Assembly: GCF_001426645.1 (NCBI RefSeq)
Contig: NZ_LMEX01000001.1
Location: 1,432,568-1,496,567, forward strand
DNA: 64,000 bases
From: Rhodanobacter sp. Root480
GTDB taxonomy: Bacteria > Pseudomonadota > Gammaproteobacteria > Xanthomonadales > Rhodanobacteraceae
Direction: 5' to 3'
A model generated the notes under the pieces. The model ran no database searches. It saw only the letters and a program-made list of their open reading frames with translations, and had not been told where the DNA came from. Every line of letters begins with the position of its first letter. The stretch's first letter is position 1. This document shows positions 46,594-57,180 of the stretch, piece by piece. Both the position numbers and the translations under genes were made by a program.

Positions 46594-47372
46594 GGCGTGA
46601 CTCCGGCGTCACTCACCACGCACCAGCCCGGCAAGACCTGCTTTTCGACATCGGCCGGCTGCGCGTGCATGTCCGTCGGTGGCGGCAGGCTGCCCAGCCA
46701 CGCGGCGACCGCCGTGATGTCGGAATCACGCAGGCGATTGGCCACGATCGCCATGCAATCGGGCGACTTTGCCGCACGGGTATGCGTGCGCCAGGAGCCG
46801 ATCTGCGCGCTGACGTAATCGTAGGACAACCCGGCCAGACCCGGCATCGCCGGCTCCACGCCGGTAAGCCGCTCACCATGGCAACTGACACACGAGGGGA
46901 TGCCGCGCGTCGAATCACCACGTTCCACCAACTGCTTGCCGCGCTCCATCACCGCCGTGGAAACCGAAGGCACCGGCGACTGGTGGTAAGGCGCTTCCTG
47001 GGCGGAAAAATAGGCGGCGATCTCTTCCATGTAAGCCGGGCTCAGCTGGCGCACGGTGTATTCCATCGGCGCGTACTTGCGCAGACCGTCCTGGAAATAA
47101 GCGAGTTGCTGCGCAAGATAAGCAGCTGGCTTGCCCGCCAGTCGCGGGAACACACCGTCGCCGGCGGAGCCTTCGCCGTGCACGCCATGACAGGTGGTGC
47201 AGGCTTTCACGCGCTGCTGAATCGTATCGGGAACCTGCGGCTGCGAGTCCGCGGTGGATACGGAATCGGCGGCCAGCGTCGTGGCAAGAGGCGCACAAAC
47301 CACGAGCAACGCGATCGCTGCCCGCGAAGCCCATCCCGACCAGGCGAGGTACGGCAAGACAAACCAGTTCAT
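46590..47372 (-). CDS. Two-haem cytochrome c4-like protein
   Basis: The protein has 260 residues. It has an N-terminal export signal (ASRAAIALLVVCAPLATTLAAD) and two CXXCH sites at C58-H62 (CTTCH) and C161-H165 (CVSCH), each with a following Met-containing domain. The symmetric two-domain layout is that of cytochrome c4, a periplasmic carrier. It is the first gene of a pair with the three-haem cytochrome, so it could shuttle electrons to or from that protein toward a terminal oxidase. Confidence 0.88.
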   Translation of the reverse strand: MNWFVLPYLAWSGWASRAAIALLVVCAPLATTLAADSVSTADSQPQVPDTIQQRVKACTTCHGVHGEGSAGDGVFPRLAGKPAAYLAQQLAYFQDGLRKYAPMEYTVRQLSPAYMEEIAAYFSAQEAPYHQSPVPSVSTAVMERGKQLVERGDSTRGIPSCVSCHGERLTGVEPAMPGLAGLSYDYVSAQIGSWRTHTRAAKSPDCMAIVANRLRDSDITAVAAWLGSLPPPTDMHAQPADVEKQVLPGWCVVSDAGVTP

Positions 47373-47468
47373 CCGCCGATTATAGATCCCCTGTCACAGG
47401 CAATCGCGCAAACATGGAGTCAACCGCGACGTCGTGCCGCATCTCGCCGCGTGGATTTCCCGGGAGGA

Positions 47469-48869
47469 TCAGCCGCGGGAGGGAATCTTTCCGTTCGACT
47501 TGCGCACGATCAGCATGGCCATTTCCAGCGACTGCTCGTAGTTCAAGCGTGGATCCACCATCGATTTGTAGGCACGGTCCAGATCCGCATCAACCAGGCC
47601 ACGTGCGCCGCCGGTGCATTCGGTCACGTCCTCACCGGTCAACTCCAGATGCACGCCGCCCAGGCGCGTACCTGCCGCCGCGTGGATATCGAACGCCTGA
47701 TCGAGCTCGCCGCTGATATTGGCGAAGCGTCGCGTCTTGTAGCCGTTCGACGTGCCCTCGGTATTGCCATGCATGGGGTCGGCCACCCACAACACGCGGC
47801 GCCCTTCGCGCTTGACCGCCTGCAGCAACGGCGGCAAGGCCTCGCCGATTTTCGTGTTGCCCATGCGATGGATCAACGTGAGCCGGCCCGGCTCATCCTC
47901 GGGGTTGAGTGCGTCGATCAAGGGCAGCAACTGGTCCGCCGTCACCGTGGGGCCCACCTTCACCGCCACCGGATTGCGGATGCCGCGGAAATATTCCACA
48001 TGTGCGCCATCCAGCGCCGCCGTGCGCATGCCGATCCAGGGGAAGTGGGTGGAGAGGTTGAACCAGCCAGGGTTACGCGGCACTTCGCGCGTCAGCGCCT
48101 GCTCGTAATGCAACAGCAGCGCTTCATGCGAGGTGAAAAAATTCACCTTGGAAAAACCGGCAATCGGGCCGGCCAGCGTTTCCATGAACTGCAGGGAATC
48201 GCCGATGGCCGCCACCATTTGCCGATACTCGGCCGCCCAGGGCGAATGCTCCACCCAGGCCAGGTCCCAGTACTCGGGATGGCGCAGATCGGCGAACCCG
48301 CCATCGACCAGCGCACGCACGAAGTTCATCGTCAAGGCGGAATGCGCATGCGCCTGGATCAGCCGCTGCGGATCGGGCCGGCGCGCGGCGGGCGTGAATT
48401 CCGGGCTGTTGACCAGGTCACCACGAAAACTCGGCAGGCTCACGCCGTCGCGCGTTTCCATGTCCGCCGAGCGCGGCTTCGCGTACTGGCCGGCAAAACG
48501 CCCGACCCGCAATACCGGCTTCTTGAGACCGTGCACGAGCACGAGACTCATCTGCAGCAACACCTTCAACCGGTTGGAAATGATCGGGCTGCTGCAGTCG
48601 GCGAAGCTCTCGGCACAATCGCCGCCCTGGAGCAGGAATCGCTGCCCATCCTGCGCCTCGGCCAAGGCCTGCTTCAGAGCCAGAACCTCCCACGACGTCA
48701 CCAGCGGCGGCAGCTGCGCCAGGTGCGTGGTGGCCGCGGCCAGCTCGGCTGCGTCCTCGTAATGCGGCTGCTGGAGTGCTTCGTGCTGCTGCCACGATGC
48801 CGGGGTCCACGACGCCGGCGCTGGCGGGAAGGTGTTCGCGTCCCGCTGCGACCCAGGTTGCATGATCAC
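47469..48869 (-). CDS. Class II DAHP synthase
   Basis: The protein has 466 residues. Class II (plant/Mycobacterium-type) signatures are seen: LLQGGDCAESF, RVGRFAGQYAKPRS, RNPVAVKVGPT and WVADPMHGNT, including the metal-binding Cys, His and Asp residues. It condenses PEP with erythrose-4-phosphate as the first step of the shikimate pathway. The start overlaps the dsbB stop (ATGA). Primary aromatic-acid or secondary phenazine-type pathways can use class II enzymes; no such cluster is seen here, so primary metabolism is assumed. Confidence 0.95.
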   Translation of the reverse strand: MIMQPGSQRDANTFPPAPASWTPASWQQHEALQQPHYEDAAELAAATTHLAQLPPLVTSWEVLALKQALAEAQDGQRFLLQGGDCAESFADCSSPIISNRLKVLLQMSLVLVHGLKKPVLRVGRFAGQYAKPRSADMETRDGVSLPSFRGDLVNSPEFTPAARRPDPQRLIQAHAHSALTMNFVRALVDGGFADLRHPEYWDLAWVEHSPWAAEYRQMVAAIGDSLQFMETLAGPIAGFSKVNFFTSHEALLLHYEQALTREVPRNPGWFNLSTHFPWIGMRTAALDGAHVEYFRGIRNPVAVKVGPTVTADQLLPLIDALNPEDEPGRLTLIHRMGNTKIGEALPPLLQAVKREGRRVLWVADPMHGNTEGTSNGYKTRRFANISGELDQAFDIHAAAGTRLGGVHLELTGEDVTECTGGARGLVDADLDRAYKSMVDPRLNYEQSLEMAMLIVRKSNGKIPSRG

Positions 48870-49387
48870 TTCCCCACGCTACGACGACGGCTTGCCACGA
48901 TCACCAGCACCGCCAGCAACACGAACCACAACAAACTCCACGCCGGCATCGGCAAGCCCAGGATGGGCTCCACCTTGGCGCACTCACCCGAACCGGTGAA
49001 CACCAGCTTCAGCATTTTCCCCAACGGAAACGCATCGAACAGATAGCCGATGCCGGGACCGCAGGACGGAACCTGATCCGGTGGCAGCGTTTGCAACCAC
49101 AGGTGCCGGCCGGCAGTGACAAGCCCGCCCAGTGCACTCAGCAGCACCAGCCCCGCGTATGTCCACCGACCGTTGCGGCCGCTCGGCGCATGCAAGCCTC
49201 CCAGCAAGAAGAAGAAACCCATCGCAAGGAAGGCAATGCGCTGGAACACGCACAAGGGGCAAGGCGCCATGCCGAGGCCGTATTCGGCGTACAGGGCGAA
49301 AGCGAGCAAGCCGAAACAGGCGCAAAACCCGACGAGGAAACTGACGCGGTACGACCAACGAAGTGGATTCATGACATCTTGCTGCAT
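48866..49387 (-). CDS. dsbB: Disulfide bond formation protein DsbB
   Basis: The protein has 173 residues (168 if ATG 49372 is used) with four membrane helices. The two redox pairs are C43/C46 (APCPLC) and C109/C136 (PSCGPG ... GECAKV), with the quinone-site Arg in FQRIAF. It reoxidises DsbA with quinone in the inner membrane. It is coupled to the DAHP synthase gene by a 4-nt overlap, although the functions are unrelated. Confidence 0.95.
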   Translation of the reverse strand: MQQDVMNPLRWSYRVSFLVGFCACFGLLAFALYAEYGLGMAPCPLCVFQRIAFLAMGFFFLLGGLHAPSGRNGRWTYAGLVLLSALGGLVTAGRHLWLQTLPPDQVPSCGPGIGYLFDAFPLGKMLKLVFTGSGECAKVEPILGLPMPAWSLLWFVLLAVLVIVASRRRSVGK

Positions 49388-49499
49388 GGCGAGCTCCCGA
49401 CATTACCGGTTCGGCGCGATGCTGTCAGCATGCCGGACCGGGCCAAATACATCATCGCACCGGCGATGGATGCGCCGACAGAACCGATCTTTCGACAAA

Positions 49500-49532
49500 C
49501 AAAAACCCCGGAAGGTTGCCCGACCGGGGTTT
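49500..49532 (-). terminator. Rho-independent terminator of the alpha ribosomal operon
   Basis: On the minus strand AAACCCCGG / CCGGGGTTT is followed by TTTGTTTG. It lies 31 nt after the rplQ stop and closes the ribosomal cluster. Confidence 0.9.
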
Positions 49533-49562
49533 CGTGTTTGGACGTCTGGATGTCCGTGGCGC

Positions 49563-49946
49563 TTAGTCGGCGTCTACTGCCTCGACCTGCGGACGGCCCA
49601 CCAGCTCGACGTACGCCATCGGCGCATTGTCGCCGGGACGGAAGCCGCACTTCAGGATACGCAGGTAGCCGCCGGGACGTTCGCGGTAGCGCGGGCCCAG
49701 CTCGACGAACAGCTTGCCCACCGCTTCCTTGTCGCGCAGGCGCGAAAAGGCGAGGCGACGGTTGGCGACGCCATCGGTCTTGGCCAGCGTGATCAGCGGC
49801 TCGGCGACGCGGCGAAGTTCCTTCGCCTTGGGCAGGGTGGTACGAATCAGCTCGTGCTTGAACAGCGACGAGGCCATGTTCTTGAACATGGCTTCGCGAT
49901 GGCTGCTGGTGCGATTGAGCTTGCGTCCGGAATATTGATGGCGCAT
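49563..49946 (-). CDS. rplQ: 50S ribosomal protein L17
   Basis: The protein has 127 residues and begins [20 protein letters not shown], the invariant L17 start; [17 protein letters not shown] follows. It is the last gene of the alpha operon, but 178 bp from rpoA with a hairpin and an inverted repeat between, unlike the tight spacing elsewhere in the cluster. Confidence 0.98.
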   Translation of the reverse strand: MRHQYSGRKLNRTSSHREAMFKNMASSLFKHELIRTTLPKAKELRRVAEPLITLAKTDGVANRRLAFSRLRDKEAVGKLFVELGPRYRERPGGYLRILKCGFRPGDNAPMAYVELVGRPQVEAVDAD

Positions 49947-49975
49947 GGCGGAAAACTCTCTAGTCTGTTGTTATG

Positions 49976-50000
49976 AAAAACCGGCACCTGTGTCCGGTTT
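49976..50000 (-). terminator. Short hairpin just upstream of rplQ
   Basis: On the minus strand AACCGG, a 9-nt loop, CCGGTT and then TTTC. The stem is only 6 bp, so it may be a weak attenuator before rplQ rather than a full terminator. Confidence 0.4.
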
Positions 50001-50020
50001 TCCGCGGATTACCCGCTTTT

Positions 50021-50102
50021 ATTCGGGATTCGGGATTAGAGATGCGGGATTCGTGAAAAGCATGCGCTCGCGAGAGCGTGCCTTACCGAATCCCGAATCC
50101 CG
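50021..50102. repeat. Intergenic inverted-repeat element between rpoA and rplQ
   Basis: The left arm has tandem ATTCGGG units (two direct copies, plus a third ATGCGGGATTCG at 50042-50052) and the right arm has CCGAATCCCGAATCCCG. The arms pair over about 15 bp around an inner hairpin GCGCTCGCGAGAGCG. Short GGGATTC-type intergenic repeats are familiar in Xanthomonadales genomes, so a REP-like dispersed element is likely; only one copy is in this window. Confidence 0.6.
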
Positions 50103-50124
50103 TCTGCCGAGTCCCGGCTTTCAA

Positions 50125-51123
50125 TCAACCCAACTGCATGCCGTGGGACAAGCCCGGCGGCGGCCAGTTTTCAAGCTTCATGCCCAGGGCCAGGCCACGG
50201 CCACCCAGGACGTCCTTGATTTCGGTGAGCGACTTCTTGCCCAGGTTCGGCGTCTTCAGCAGCTCGACCTCGGTCTTCTGCACCAGGTCGCCGATGTAGT
50301 AGATGCTCTCGGCCTTCAGGCAGTTCGCCGAACGCACGGTGAGTTCCAGATCATCGATCGGACGCAGCAGCAACGGATCGAAACCGCTCTTCTCGGCGGT
50401 GCTGATGTCGTTCTCGCGACGCGAGAAGTCGCCAAAGACCGACAACTGGTCGTTGATGATCTCGGCCGCCTTGCGAACCGCATCCTCGGCATTGATGGTG
50501 CCGTTGGTCTCGATGTCGAGAACCAGCTTGTCGAGGTTGGTGCGCTGTTCGACACGAGCCGCATCCACCTCATAGGCGACGCGCAACACGGGGGCAAACG
50601 ACGCGTCCAGCTGCAGCCGACCGATCGGACGCGCCTCGTCATCCGGATGCTGGCGCGCGCTGGCCGGCTGGTAGCCGACGCCGCGACGCACCTTCAGGCG
50701 CATGTTGAGTGCGATGTCCTTGGTCAGGTGGCAGATCACGTGCTCGGGGTTGATGATTTCCACCGAGTGATCGACGGCGATGTCGCCGGCGGTGACCACG
50801 CCCTTGCCCTTCTTGGACAGCGTAAGGGTGACTTCATCGCCGGTGTGCTGACGAATCGCCACTTCCTTCAGGTTGAGCAGGACTTCGATCACGTCCTCCT
50901 GCAGACCCTCAAGGGTGGTGTACTCGTGCAGCACGCCATCGATTTCCACCTCGACGATGGCACTGCCAGGGATCGAGGAGAGCAGCACGCGACGCAGCGC
51001 GTTGCCCAGGGTGTGGCCAAAGCCACGCTCGAGCGGCTCGACCACCACCTTGGCGCGGTTGGCTCCGAGCTGTTCGACGCTGAGGCCACGAGGCCGCAGC
51101 ACGCTAGTTGACGAAACTGCCAT
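50125..51123 (-). CDS. rpoA: RNA polymerase alpha subunit
   Basis: The protein has 332 residues. The N-terminal assembly domain contains [26 protein letters not shown] (cited in part: [17 protein letters not shown]). A flexible linker and the C-terminal domain follow, with [19 protein letters not shown] and [12 protein letters not shown], which contact UP elements and activators. Start and length are standard. Co-transcribed with rpsM-rpsK-rpsD upstream. Confidence 0.99.
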   Translation of the reverse strand: MAVSSTSVLRPRGLSVEQLGANRAKVVVEPLERGFGHTLGNALRRVLLSSIPGSAIVEVEIDGVLHEYTTLEGLQEDVIEVLLNLKEVAIRQHTGDEVTLTLSKKGKGVVTAGDIAVDHSVEIINPEHVICHLTKDIALNMRLKVRRGVGYQPASARQHPDDEARPIGRLQLDASFAPVLRVAYEVDAARVEQRTNLDKLVLDIETNGTINAEDAVRKAAEIINDQLSVFGDFSRRENDISTAEKSGFDPLLLRPIDDLELTVRSANCLKAESIYYIGDLVQKTEVELLKTPNLGKKSLTEIKDVLGGRGLALGMKLENWPPPGLSHGMQLG

Positions 51124-51138
51124 GCAGAGCTCCGGTAA

Positions 51139-51765
<627 letters not shown>

Positions 51766-51775
51766 GGGTTACTCC

Positions 51776-52162
51776 TTAGACTCGACGCTTCTTGGGGGGA
51801 CGGCAGCCATTGTGCGGAATGGGCGTGACGTCGATGATGTTGAGCACCTTGAAGCCCAACGCGTTCAGCGAGCGCACGGCCGACTCGCGACCCGGGCCTG
51901 GGCCCTTAATCCGCACTTCGACTGTCTTGACGCCATACTCGCCAGCCACGCGACCGGCCTTTTCCGCTGCGACCTGCGCAGCGAACGGGGTGGACTTGCG
52001 CGAGCCACGGAAACCGGCGCCGCCGGCGGTAGCCCACGACAAGGCATTGCCCTGGCGATCGGTGATGGTGACGATGGTGTTGTTGAAGGAAGCCTGCACG
52101 TGGGCCACCGCATCGGTGACAACGCGCTTGATCTTCTTCTTTGCTTTTACCGGCTTAGCCAT
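51776..52162 (-). CDS. rpsK: 30S ribosomal protein S11
   Basis: The protein has 128 residues with [39 protein letters not shown] and the C-terminal [12 protein letters not shown]. It is a platform protein near the mRNA exit. It lies 12 bp after rpsM and 10 bp before rpsD. Confidence 0.99.
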   Translation of the reverse strand: MAKPVKAKKKIKRVVTDAVAHVQASFNNTIVTITDRQGNALSWATAGGAGFRGSRKSTPFAAQVAAEKAGRVAGEYGVKTVEVRIKGPGPGRESAVRSLNALGFKVLNIIDVTPIPHNGCRPPKKRRV

Positions 52163-52174
52163 ATTCGGAATCCG

Positions 52175-52531
52175 TTACTTCTTGATCGCGCGACGGGGAC
52201 CCTTGCGGGTACGTGCGTTGGTACGCGTGCGCTGACCGCGCACCGGCAGGCCACGACGATGGCGCAGGCCACGGTAGCAACCAAGATCCATCAGACGCTT
52301 GATGGCGATACCCACCTCGCGACGCAGATCACCTTCGACAATGTACTTGCCGATCTCGTGGCGGATTTTCTCCACCTCACCCTCGCTGAGGGACTTGATC
52401 TGGGTGGTGGGAACCACACCAGCATCCGCGCAGACCTTTTTGGCCCGGCTGCGGCCGATACCGTAAATGCTCTGCAAACCAACCCAGACATGCTTCTGGA
52501 CCGGCAAATTGACACCCGCGATGCGCGCCAT
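52175..52531 (-). CDS. rpsM: 30S ribosomal protein S13
   Basis: The protein has 118 residues, starting [19 protein letters not shown], with the helix-two-turn-helix and the basic tail [16 protein letters not shown] that contacts P-site tRNA. First gene of the alpha operon; a candidate -10 lies 43 nt upstream. No rpmJ precedes it. Confidence 0.99.
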   Translation of the reverse strand: MARIAGVNLPVQKHVWVGLQSIYGIGRSRAKKVCADAGVVPTTQIKSLSEGEVEKIRHEIGKYIVEGDLRREVGIAIKRLMDLGCYRGLRHRRGLPVRGQRTRTNARTRKGPRRAIKK

Positions 52532-52573
52532 GATGTTCTTTCTCCGATGCGTTTCGTGCGCGGTAAACGCGCA

Positions 52574-52579
52574 ATTCTA
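52574..52579 (-). promoter_or_regulatory. rpsM: Candidate -10 of an alpha-operon promoter
   Basis: The minus strand reads TAGAAT, 5 of 6 to the sigma70 -10, with only a weak -35 (TTTCCC, 17-bp spacer). Transcription from about 52567 would give rpsM a leader of about 36 nt. Confidence 0.35.
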
Positions 52580-52607
52580 ACCTGAATTACACTGCCGGGA
52601 AAGCCCT

Positions 52608-52625
52608 GCGGCACCGCGGTGCCGC
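52608..52625. repeat. 18-bp perfect palindrome between secY and rpsM
   Basis: GCGGCACCGCGGTGCCGC is fully self-complementary. As RNA it would form a tight but loop-poor hairpin; it could act as a transcription pause, a processing site or a protein target at the spc/alpha operon boundary. Confidence 0.5.
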
Positions 52626-52657
52626 CACCTCCCGACTTCGAACCCGACACACGCAGC

Positions 52658-53980
52658 TCAACTGCGGCGAAGGTTGGCCTTCTTGAGCAGACTTTCGTAC
52701 TGATGACTGACCAGATGCGCCTGGATCTGCGACGTGAAGTCCATCACCACCACCACCACAATCAGCAGCGAGGTGCCGCCGAAATAGAACGGTACGTGCC
52801 AGAAGCTCTGCATGAACGACGGCACCAGGCACACCAGCACCAGATACAGAGCGCCCACACCGGTCAAGCGCGTCATTACCGCGTCGACGTAACTGGCCGT
52901 AGCCCGACCCGGACGGATGCCCGGAATCAGCGCACCTGACCGCTTGAGATTGTCGGCGGTCTCATCGGCGTTGAAGACGATCGCCGTATAGAAGAACGCG
53001 AAACCAATCACCAGGATCGAGTACACGATGTCGTACAACGGCTCGCCCGGATTCAGCGACTGCGTCAGTTCCTGCAGCCAACGTGACTGGTGACCGGTAC
53101 CGAACCAGGTGATCGCCGTTGCCGGGAACATCAGCAGGCTGGACGCGAAGATCGGCGGGATCACACCCGACATGTTGATCTTCAGCGGCAGGTGCGAGCT
53201 CTGGTTCTGGTAAGCGTTCTGACCGCCGCCGCGTCGCGCGTAATTCACGGTGATGCGCCGTTGCGCACGCTCCATGAACACCACGAACGCCGTGACCGCC
53301 AGGACCAGCCCGAACACCATCAACAGCTTCAGCACCGTCAGCTCGCCGTTGTTGGCCATGCCCAGCGTATGCACCACCGCTTCCGGCAGGCCGGCAACGA
53401 TACCGGCGAAGATCAGCAGCGAGATGCCGTTGCCGATACCGCGCTCGGTCATCTGTTCGCCCAACCACATCAGGAACATGGTTCCCGCGGTCAGCCCGAT
53501 CACCGATGCCATGATGAAGCCGAAGCCCGGGTGGTAAACCACCGGTGCCCCGCCGGCCGCCACCTGCTTCTGCAGCGCCACCGCGATACCGAACGACTGG
53601 AACAACGCCAACCCGACCGTGCCGAAGCGCGTGTACATGGTCATCTTGCGCTTGCCGGACTCGCCTTCCTTGCGCAGTGCCTGCAGGCTGGGTACGACCG
53701 ACCCCATCATCTGGATCACGATCGACGCGGAAATGTACGGGATCACGCCCAGCGCGAACACCGAGAACCGCTCCAGCGCACCGCCCGAGAACATGTTGAA
53801 CATGTCCATCAGGCCATTGCCGTTGACCAGGCTGGTCATCGCCGCCGGATTGACGCCGGGCACCGGAATGAACGAGCCCAGGCGGAACACCACCAGGGCG
53901 CCGATCACGAAGAAGATGCGCTGACGAAGCTCCGTCAGCTTGCCGAGCTTGCCGAGTGCATTGCCCTTGGCTGCAGCCAC
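52658..53980 (-). CDS. secY: Protein translocase subunit SecY
   Basis: The protein has 440 residues with ten membrane helices. Family blocks include [45 protein letters not shown] and the cytosolic loop [14 protein letters not shown]. It forms the SecYEG channel for export and membrane insertion. It is the last gene of the spc operon here, 4 bp after rplO. Confidence 0.99.
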   Translation of the reverse strand: MAAAKGNALGKLGKLTELRQRIFFVIGALVVFRLGSFIPVPGVNPAAMTSLVNGNGLMDMFNMFSGGALERFSVFALGVIPYISASIVIQMMGSVVPSLQALRKEGESGKRKMTMYTRFGTVGLALFQSFGIAVALQKQVAAGGAPVVYHPGFGFIMASVIGLTAGTMFLMWLGEQMTERGIGNGISLLIFAGIVAGLPEAVVHTLGMANNGELTVLKLLMVFGLVLAVTAFVVFMERAQRRITVNYARRGGGQNAYQNQSSHLPLKINMSGVIPPIFASSLLMFPATAITWFGTGHQSRWLQELTQSLNPGEPLYDIVYSILVIGFAFFYTAIVFNADETADNLKRSGALIPGIRPGRATASYVDAVMTRLTGVGALYLVLVCLVPSFMQSFWHVPFYFGGTSLLIVVVVVMDFTSQIQAHLVSHQYESLLKKANLRRS

Positions 53981-53984
53981 CGTC

Positions 53985-54416
53985 TTACTCCACGCTGCCG
54001 CCGGCCGCCTCGATGGCTGCCTTGGCGCCGGCGGTAGCCAGCAGACCTGACAGCTTCACCGCGCGACCGATCTCGCCCTTCAGGACGACCTTGACCTTCT
54101 TGGCACGACTGTTGATCAGGCCAGCCTGATGCAGCGCGACGACGTCGATCACGTCAGCCTTGAGACTGGCCAGCTGGTACAGGAACACTTCCTGGCTGCC
54201 GACCTTCAGCTTGGAACGGAAACCGACCTTCGGCATCCGGCGGTTCAGCGGCATCTGGCCGCCTTCGAAACCGTACTTGTGGGTGCCGCCCGCACGGGCA
54301 TGCTGACCCTTGTGACCGCGACCGGCGGTCTTGCCCAGGCCCGAACCGATACCGCGACCGACGCGCAGACGCGTCTTGTGCGAACCGGCGGCCGGCTTGA
54401 TGTCATTCAGACGCAT
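53985..54416 (-). CDS. rplO: 50S ribosomal protein L15
   Basis: The protein has 143 residues. The N-terminus [20 protein letters not shown] and the glycine-rich [19 protein letters not shown] are typical of L15, which threads into 23S rRNA late in 50S assembly. It starts 5 bp after rpmD. Confidence 0.99.
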   Translation of the reverse strand: MRLNDIKPAAGSHKTRLRVGRGIGSGLGKTAGRGHKGQHARAGGTHKYGFEGGQMPLNRRMPKVGFRSKLKVGSQEVFLYQLASLKADVIDVVALHQAGLINSRAKKVKVVLKGEIGRAVKLSGLLATAGAKAAIEAAGGSVE

Positions 54417-54421
54417 GATGA

Positions 54422-54622
54422 TTACTCCTCGACCCGGACCAGGTAGTAGACCGTGTTGATCAGGCCACGAACCTGCGGGCTGTCCTTCAATTCGCGGACA
54501 TCATTGAGCTTACCCAGACCCAGCGCCTTCACGCTGAGACGGTGACGCGCCTGCACGCCGCGCAGGCCCTTGACCAGGCGCACGCGCACGGTCTTGTCGG
54601 CGGTTGCTTGAGACTTAGCCAT
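54422..54622 (-). CDS. rpmD: 50S ribosomal protein L30
   Basis: The protein has 66 residues from ATG 54622 ([19 protein letters not shown]), with [20 protein letters not shown]. The longer frame upstream lies inside rpsE and is not used. It overlaps the rpsE stop by 8 nt. Confidence 0.98.
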   Translation of the reverse strand: MAKSQATADKTVRVRLVKGLRGVQARHRLSVKALGLGKLNDVRELKDSPQVRGLINTVYYLVRVEE

Positions 54623-55124
54623 TGCCGAGCACCTCTTCCAGTGTCTTGCCACGCTTGGCGGCGATCTTCTTGGGCGAGGCGACCGCCTGCAGACCCTTGA
54701 TGGTGGCGCGCACCAGGTTGATCGGGTTGCGCGAGCCGACCGCCTTGGCCAGCACGTTCTTGACGCCAACCACTTCCAGCACGGCACGCATGGCGCCGCC
54801 GGCGATCACGCCGGTACCTTCGGAAGCGGGCTGCATGTAGACGCGGGCCGCACCATGGTTGGCCTTGATGGCGTACCACAGGGTGCCGTTGTTCAGTTCG
54901 ATGTTCACCATCTGGCGGCGCGCGCGCTCCATCGCCTTGGAAATGGCCACCGGCACTTCACGTGCCTTGCCATAGCCGAAGCCGACCTTGCCCTCGCCGT
55001 CGCCGACAACCGTCAGCGCGGTGAAACTCATTTGGCGGCCACCCTTGACGGTCTTGGCCACGCGGTTGACGGCAATCAGCTTTTCGAGCAGGCCGTCCGA
55101 ATTTTCGCGATCGTTAGAAGACAT
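54615..55124 (-). CDS. rpsE: 30S ribosomal protein S5
   Basis: The protein has 169 residues. The double-stranded RNA-binding part has [23 protein letters not shown], and the C-terminal part has [21 protein letters not shown]5 contributes to decoding accuracy and carries spectinomycin-resistance sites in the loop around VKGGR. 116 bp separate it from rplR. Confidence 0.99.
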   Translation of the reverse strand: MSSNDRENSDGLLEKLIAVNRVAKTVKGGRQMSFTALTVVGDGEGKVGFGYGKAREVPVAISKAMERARRQMVNIELNNGTLWYAIKANHGAARVYMQPASEGTGVIAGGAMRAVLEVVGVKNVLAKAVGSRNPINLVRATIKGLQAVASPKKIAAKRGKTLEEVLGNG

Positions 55125-55240
55125 GTTCTATCCGTATGCCCGACAAACGGGACTTTGCTTGCGGCTGAGCCGCTTGGAGTTGTAGGTGTTGCTTGCGGCA
55201 TCGGCACGCCGGAGGCACTGCCGAACCAGGTGTCGCTTTC

Positions 55241-55594
55241 TTAAAACTTCAGACCCGCTTCGCGAGCAGCTTCGGCCAACGCCTTGATACGCCCGTGATA
55301 GCGGAAACCGGAGCGGTCGAATGCCACCGACTCGATACCGGCAGCCTTGGCGCGCTCGGCCACAGCCTTGCCCACCGCCGCGGCAGCGGCCAGGTTCTTG
55401 GTGCCCTTCAGGCCTTCGGCCACGGACTTCTGCAGCGTCGAGGCAGCGGCCACCACGTTGGTACCCGACGCATCGAACACCTGCGCGTACAGATGCTGGC
55501 CGGTGCGATGCACCGACAGGCGCGCAACCGCCAGCTTGCGGATGTGCGAGCGGGTGGACTTGGCGCGGCGCAGACGACTTTCGTTCTTGTTCAT
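55241..55594 (-). CDS. rplR: 50S ribosomal protein L18
   Basis: The protein has 117 residues from ATG 55594 ([19 protein letters not shown]), ending [26 protein letters not shown] (pattern [13 protein letters not shown]). It binds 5S rRNA. The 118-bp gap from rplF is larger than typical for the cluster, and I see no promoter in it. Confidence 0.99.
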   Translation of the reverse strand: MNKNESRLRRAKSTRSHIRKLAVARLSVHRTGQHLYAQVFDASGTNVVAAASTLQKSVAEGLKGTKNLAAAAAVGKAVAERAKAAGIESVAFDRSGFRYHGRIKALAEAAREAGLKF

Positions 55595-55712
55595 CGTTAT
55601 ATCTCCAGGAAGCGGATCGACTTGCATGAGTGTTAGCGAATCGCCCTGCTCTTTTGGGGAGTGCGGCCATGAATGGCCGCTTTCCTCACGCAGGGAAAGC
55701 GTACTAACCCAC

Positions 55713-56240
55713 TTAAGCCTTCTTGGCTTCCTTCATCGTGATCTTCTCACCGGCATAGCGGACGCCCTTGCCCTTGTACGGCTCGGGCGGACGGAAGCCG
55801 CGGATCTTGGCGGCCACCTGGCCGACGCGCTGCTTGTCGCTGCCCTTGATCAGGACTTCGGTCTGCGTCGGCGTCTCGATGCTGATGCCTTCGGGCGCTT
55901 CAAACACCACCGGATGGGAAAACCCGAGGCTGAGGTTCAGCGACTTGCCGGTCATCGAAGCGCGATAACCCACGCCGACCAACTCCAGCTTGCGCTCGTA
56001 ACCGTCGGAAACGCCCTTGACCATGTTGGCCAGCAACGCACGCGCGGTGCCGCCGAACATGTCATCAGTACCTTCGGCGAGGCTGATGGTGGCAACGCCG
56101 TTGTCCACCGCCACCGAAACACCCGGCAGATGATGGACGGACAAGGTTCCCTTCGGGCCCTTGACCGAAATGTTCTCGGCACCCACGACCAGTTCCACGC
56201 CCTTGGGCAGGGTAATCGGCTGTTTGGCTACTCGTGACAT
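55713..56240 (-). CDS. rplF: 50S ribosomal protein L6
   Basis: The protein has 175 residues from ATG 56240 ([17 protein letters not shown]), with [29 protein letters not shown] in the middle and [14 protein letters not shown] near the end. It stabilises the base of the L7/L12 stalk. It begins 10 bp after rpsH. Confidence 0.99.
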   Translation of the reverse strand: MSRVAKQPITLPKGVELVVGAENISVKGPKGTLSVHHLPGVSVAVDNGVATISLAEGTDDMFGGTARALLANMVKGVSDGYERKLELVGVGYRASMTGKSLNLSLGFSHPVVFEAPEGISIETPTQTEVLIKGSDKQRVGQVAAKIRGFRPPEPYKGKGVRYAGEKITMKEAKKA

Positions 56241-56250
56241 GATCGACTCC

Positions 56251-56646
56251 TTATGCCACTTGGCCGATGACTTCGCCGCCCAGACCCTTGGCACGGGCCT
56301 GCGCGTCGGTCAGCAGACCGGCGGAAGTCGAGATGATGGAAATGCCCAGACCGCCCAGCACCTTGGGCAGCTCGTCCTTGCCGCGATACACACGCAGGCC
56401 GGAGCGGCTGACACGGGAAATGGTCTCGATGGCGGGGGCGCCGTCGAAGTACTTGAGTTGAATCTCGAGTACCGGCTTGCCCTCCTCGGCGGAGGTCTTG
56501 AGATCGAGGATATAACCCTCGTTCTTGAGAAGGTTGGCAATCGCCACCTTCAACTTCGACGACGGCATACGAACGGTCGGCTTGCCCATGGCCTGGGCAT
56601 TGCGGACGCGCGTAAACAGATCGGCGATGGGATCAGTCATGCTCAT
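56251..56646 (-). CDS. rpsH: 30S ribosomal protein S8
   Basis: The protein has 131 residues from ATG 56646 ([18 protein letters not shown]); starting two codons later is possible. The C-terminal [28 protein letters not shown] (in part) is diagnostic. S8 binds 16S rRNA and in E. coli represses the spc operon at the rplE start. Confidence 0.99.
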   Translation of the reverse strand: MSMTDPIADLFTRVRNAQAMGKPTVRMPSSKLKVAIANLLKNEGYILDLKTSAEEGKPVLEIQLKYFDGAPAIETISRVSRSGLRVYRGKDELPKVLGGLGISIISTSAGLLTDAQARAKGLGGEVIGQVA

Positions 56647-56862
56647 GAAAACATCCTTCAGAGTGCACCGATATCCGATAAAACCGGAAATCAATCAGAT
56701 TGTGAGCCAGCATGGAAGCCGGCCTGCGTTGCGCAGACCGCCGACTATATCAGCTTTACCAGGTTTTAGCGAATCTCGATGCGGTAGTCGCATCAGCGAT
56801 GGCGACATGCCAGCGCGTGGCTCGACGTCGGGGCGGAATGCCCCGACGTCGGCTCAATCAAA

Positions 56863-57168
56863 TTACCAGCTGGCCTTGCGCAGACCCGGCACGTCGCCGC
56901 GCATGGTCGCTTCACGCAGCTTGTTGCGACCCAGGCCGAACTTCGCGTAGACGGCACGCGGGCGGCCGGTCAACGCGCAGCGCGTGCGCTGGCGTACCGG
57001 GCTGGCGTCGCGCGGCAGCTTCTGCAGTTTGCCCTGGGCGTCCATCTTCTCTTCATAAGAAGCGGTGGCGCTCAGTACGATCGCCTTCAGTTCGGCGCGC
57101 TTGGCGGCGTACTTCTGGACGAGTTTGGTCCGCTTGATATCGCGGTTCACCATTGATGTCTTGGCCAT
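56863..57168 (-). CDS. rpsN: 30S ribosomal protein S14, zinc-free type
   Basis: The protein has 101 residues. The conserved end is [24 protein letters not shown]. It is the long form without the CxxC zinc pairs, so it does not depend on zinc. A gap of 216 bp follows before rpsH, which is unusual inside this cluster; a GGGGCATTCCGCCCCG hairpin lies just after the stop. Confidence 0.98.
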   Translation of the reverse strand: MAKTSMVNRDIKRTKLVQKYAAKRAELKAIVLSATASYEEKMDAQGKLQKLPRDASPVRQRTRCALTGRPRAVYAKFGLGRNKLREATMRGDVPGLRKASW

Positions 57169-57180
57169 GGATAACGCCTA

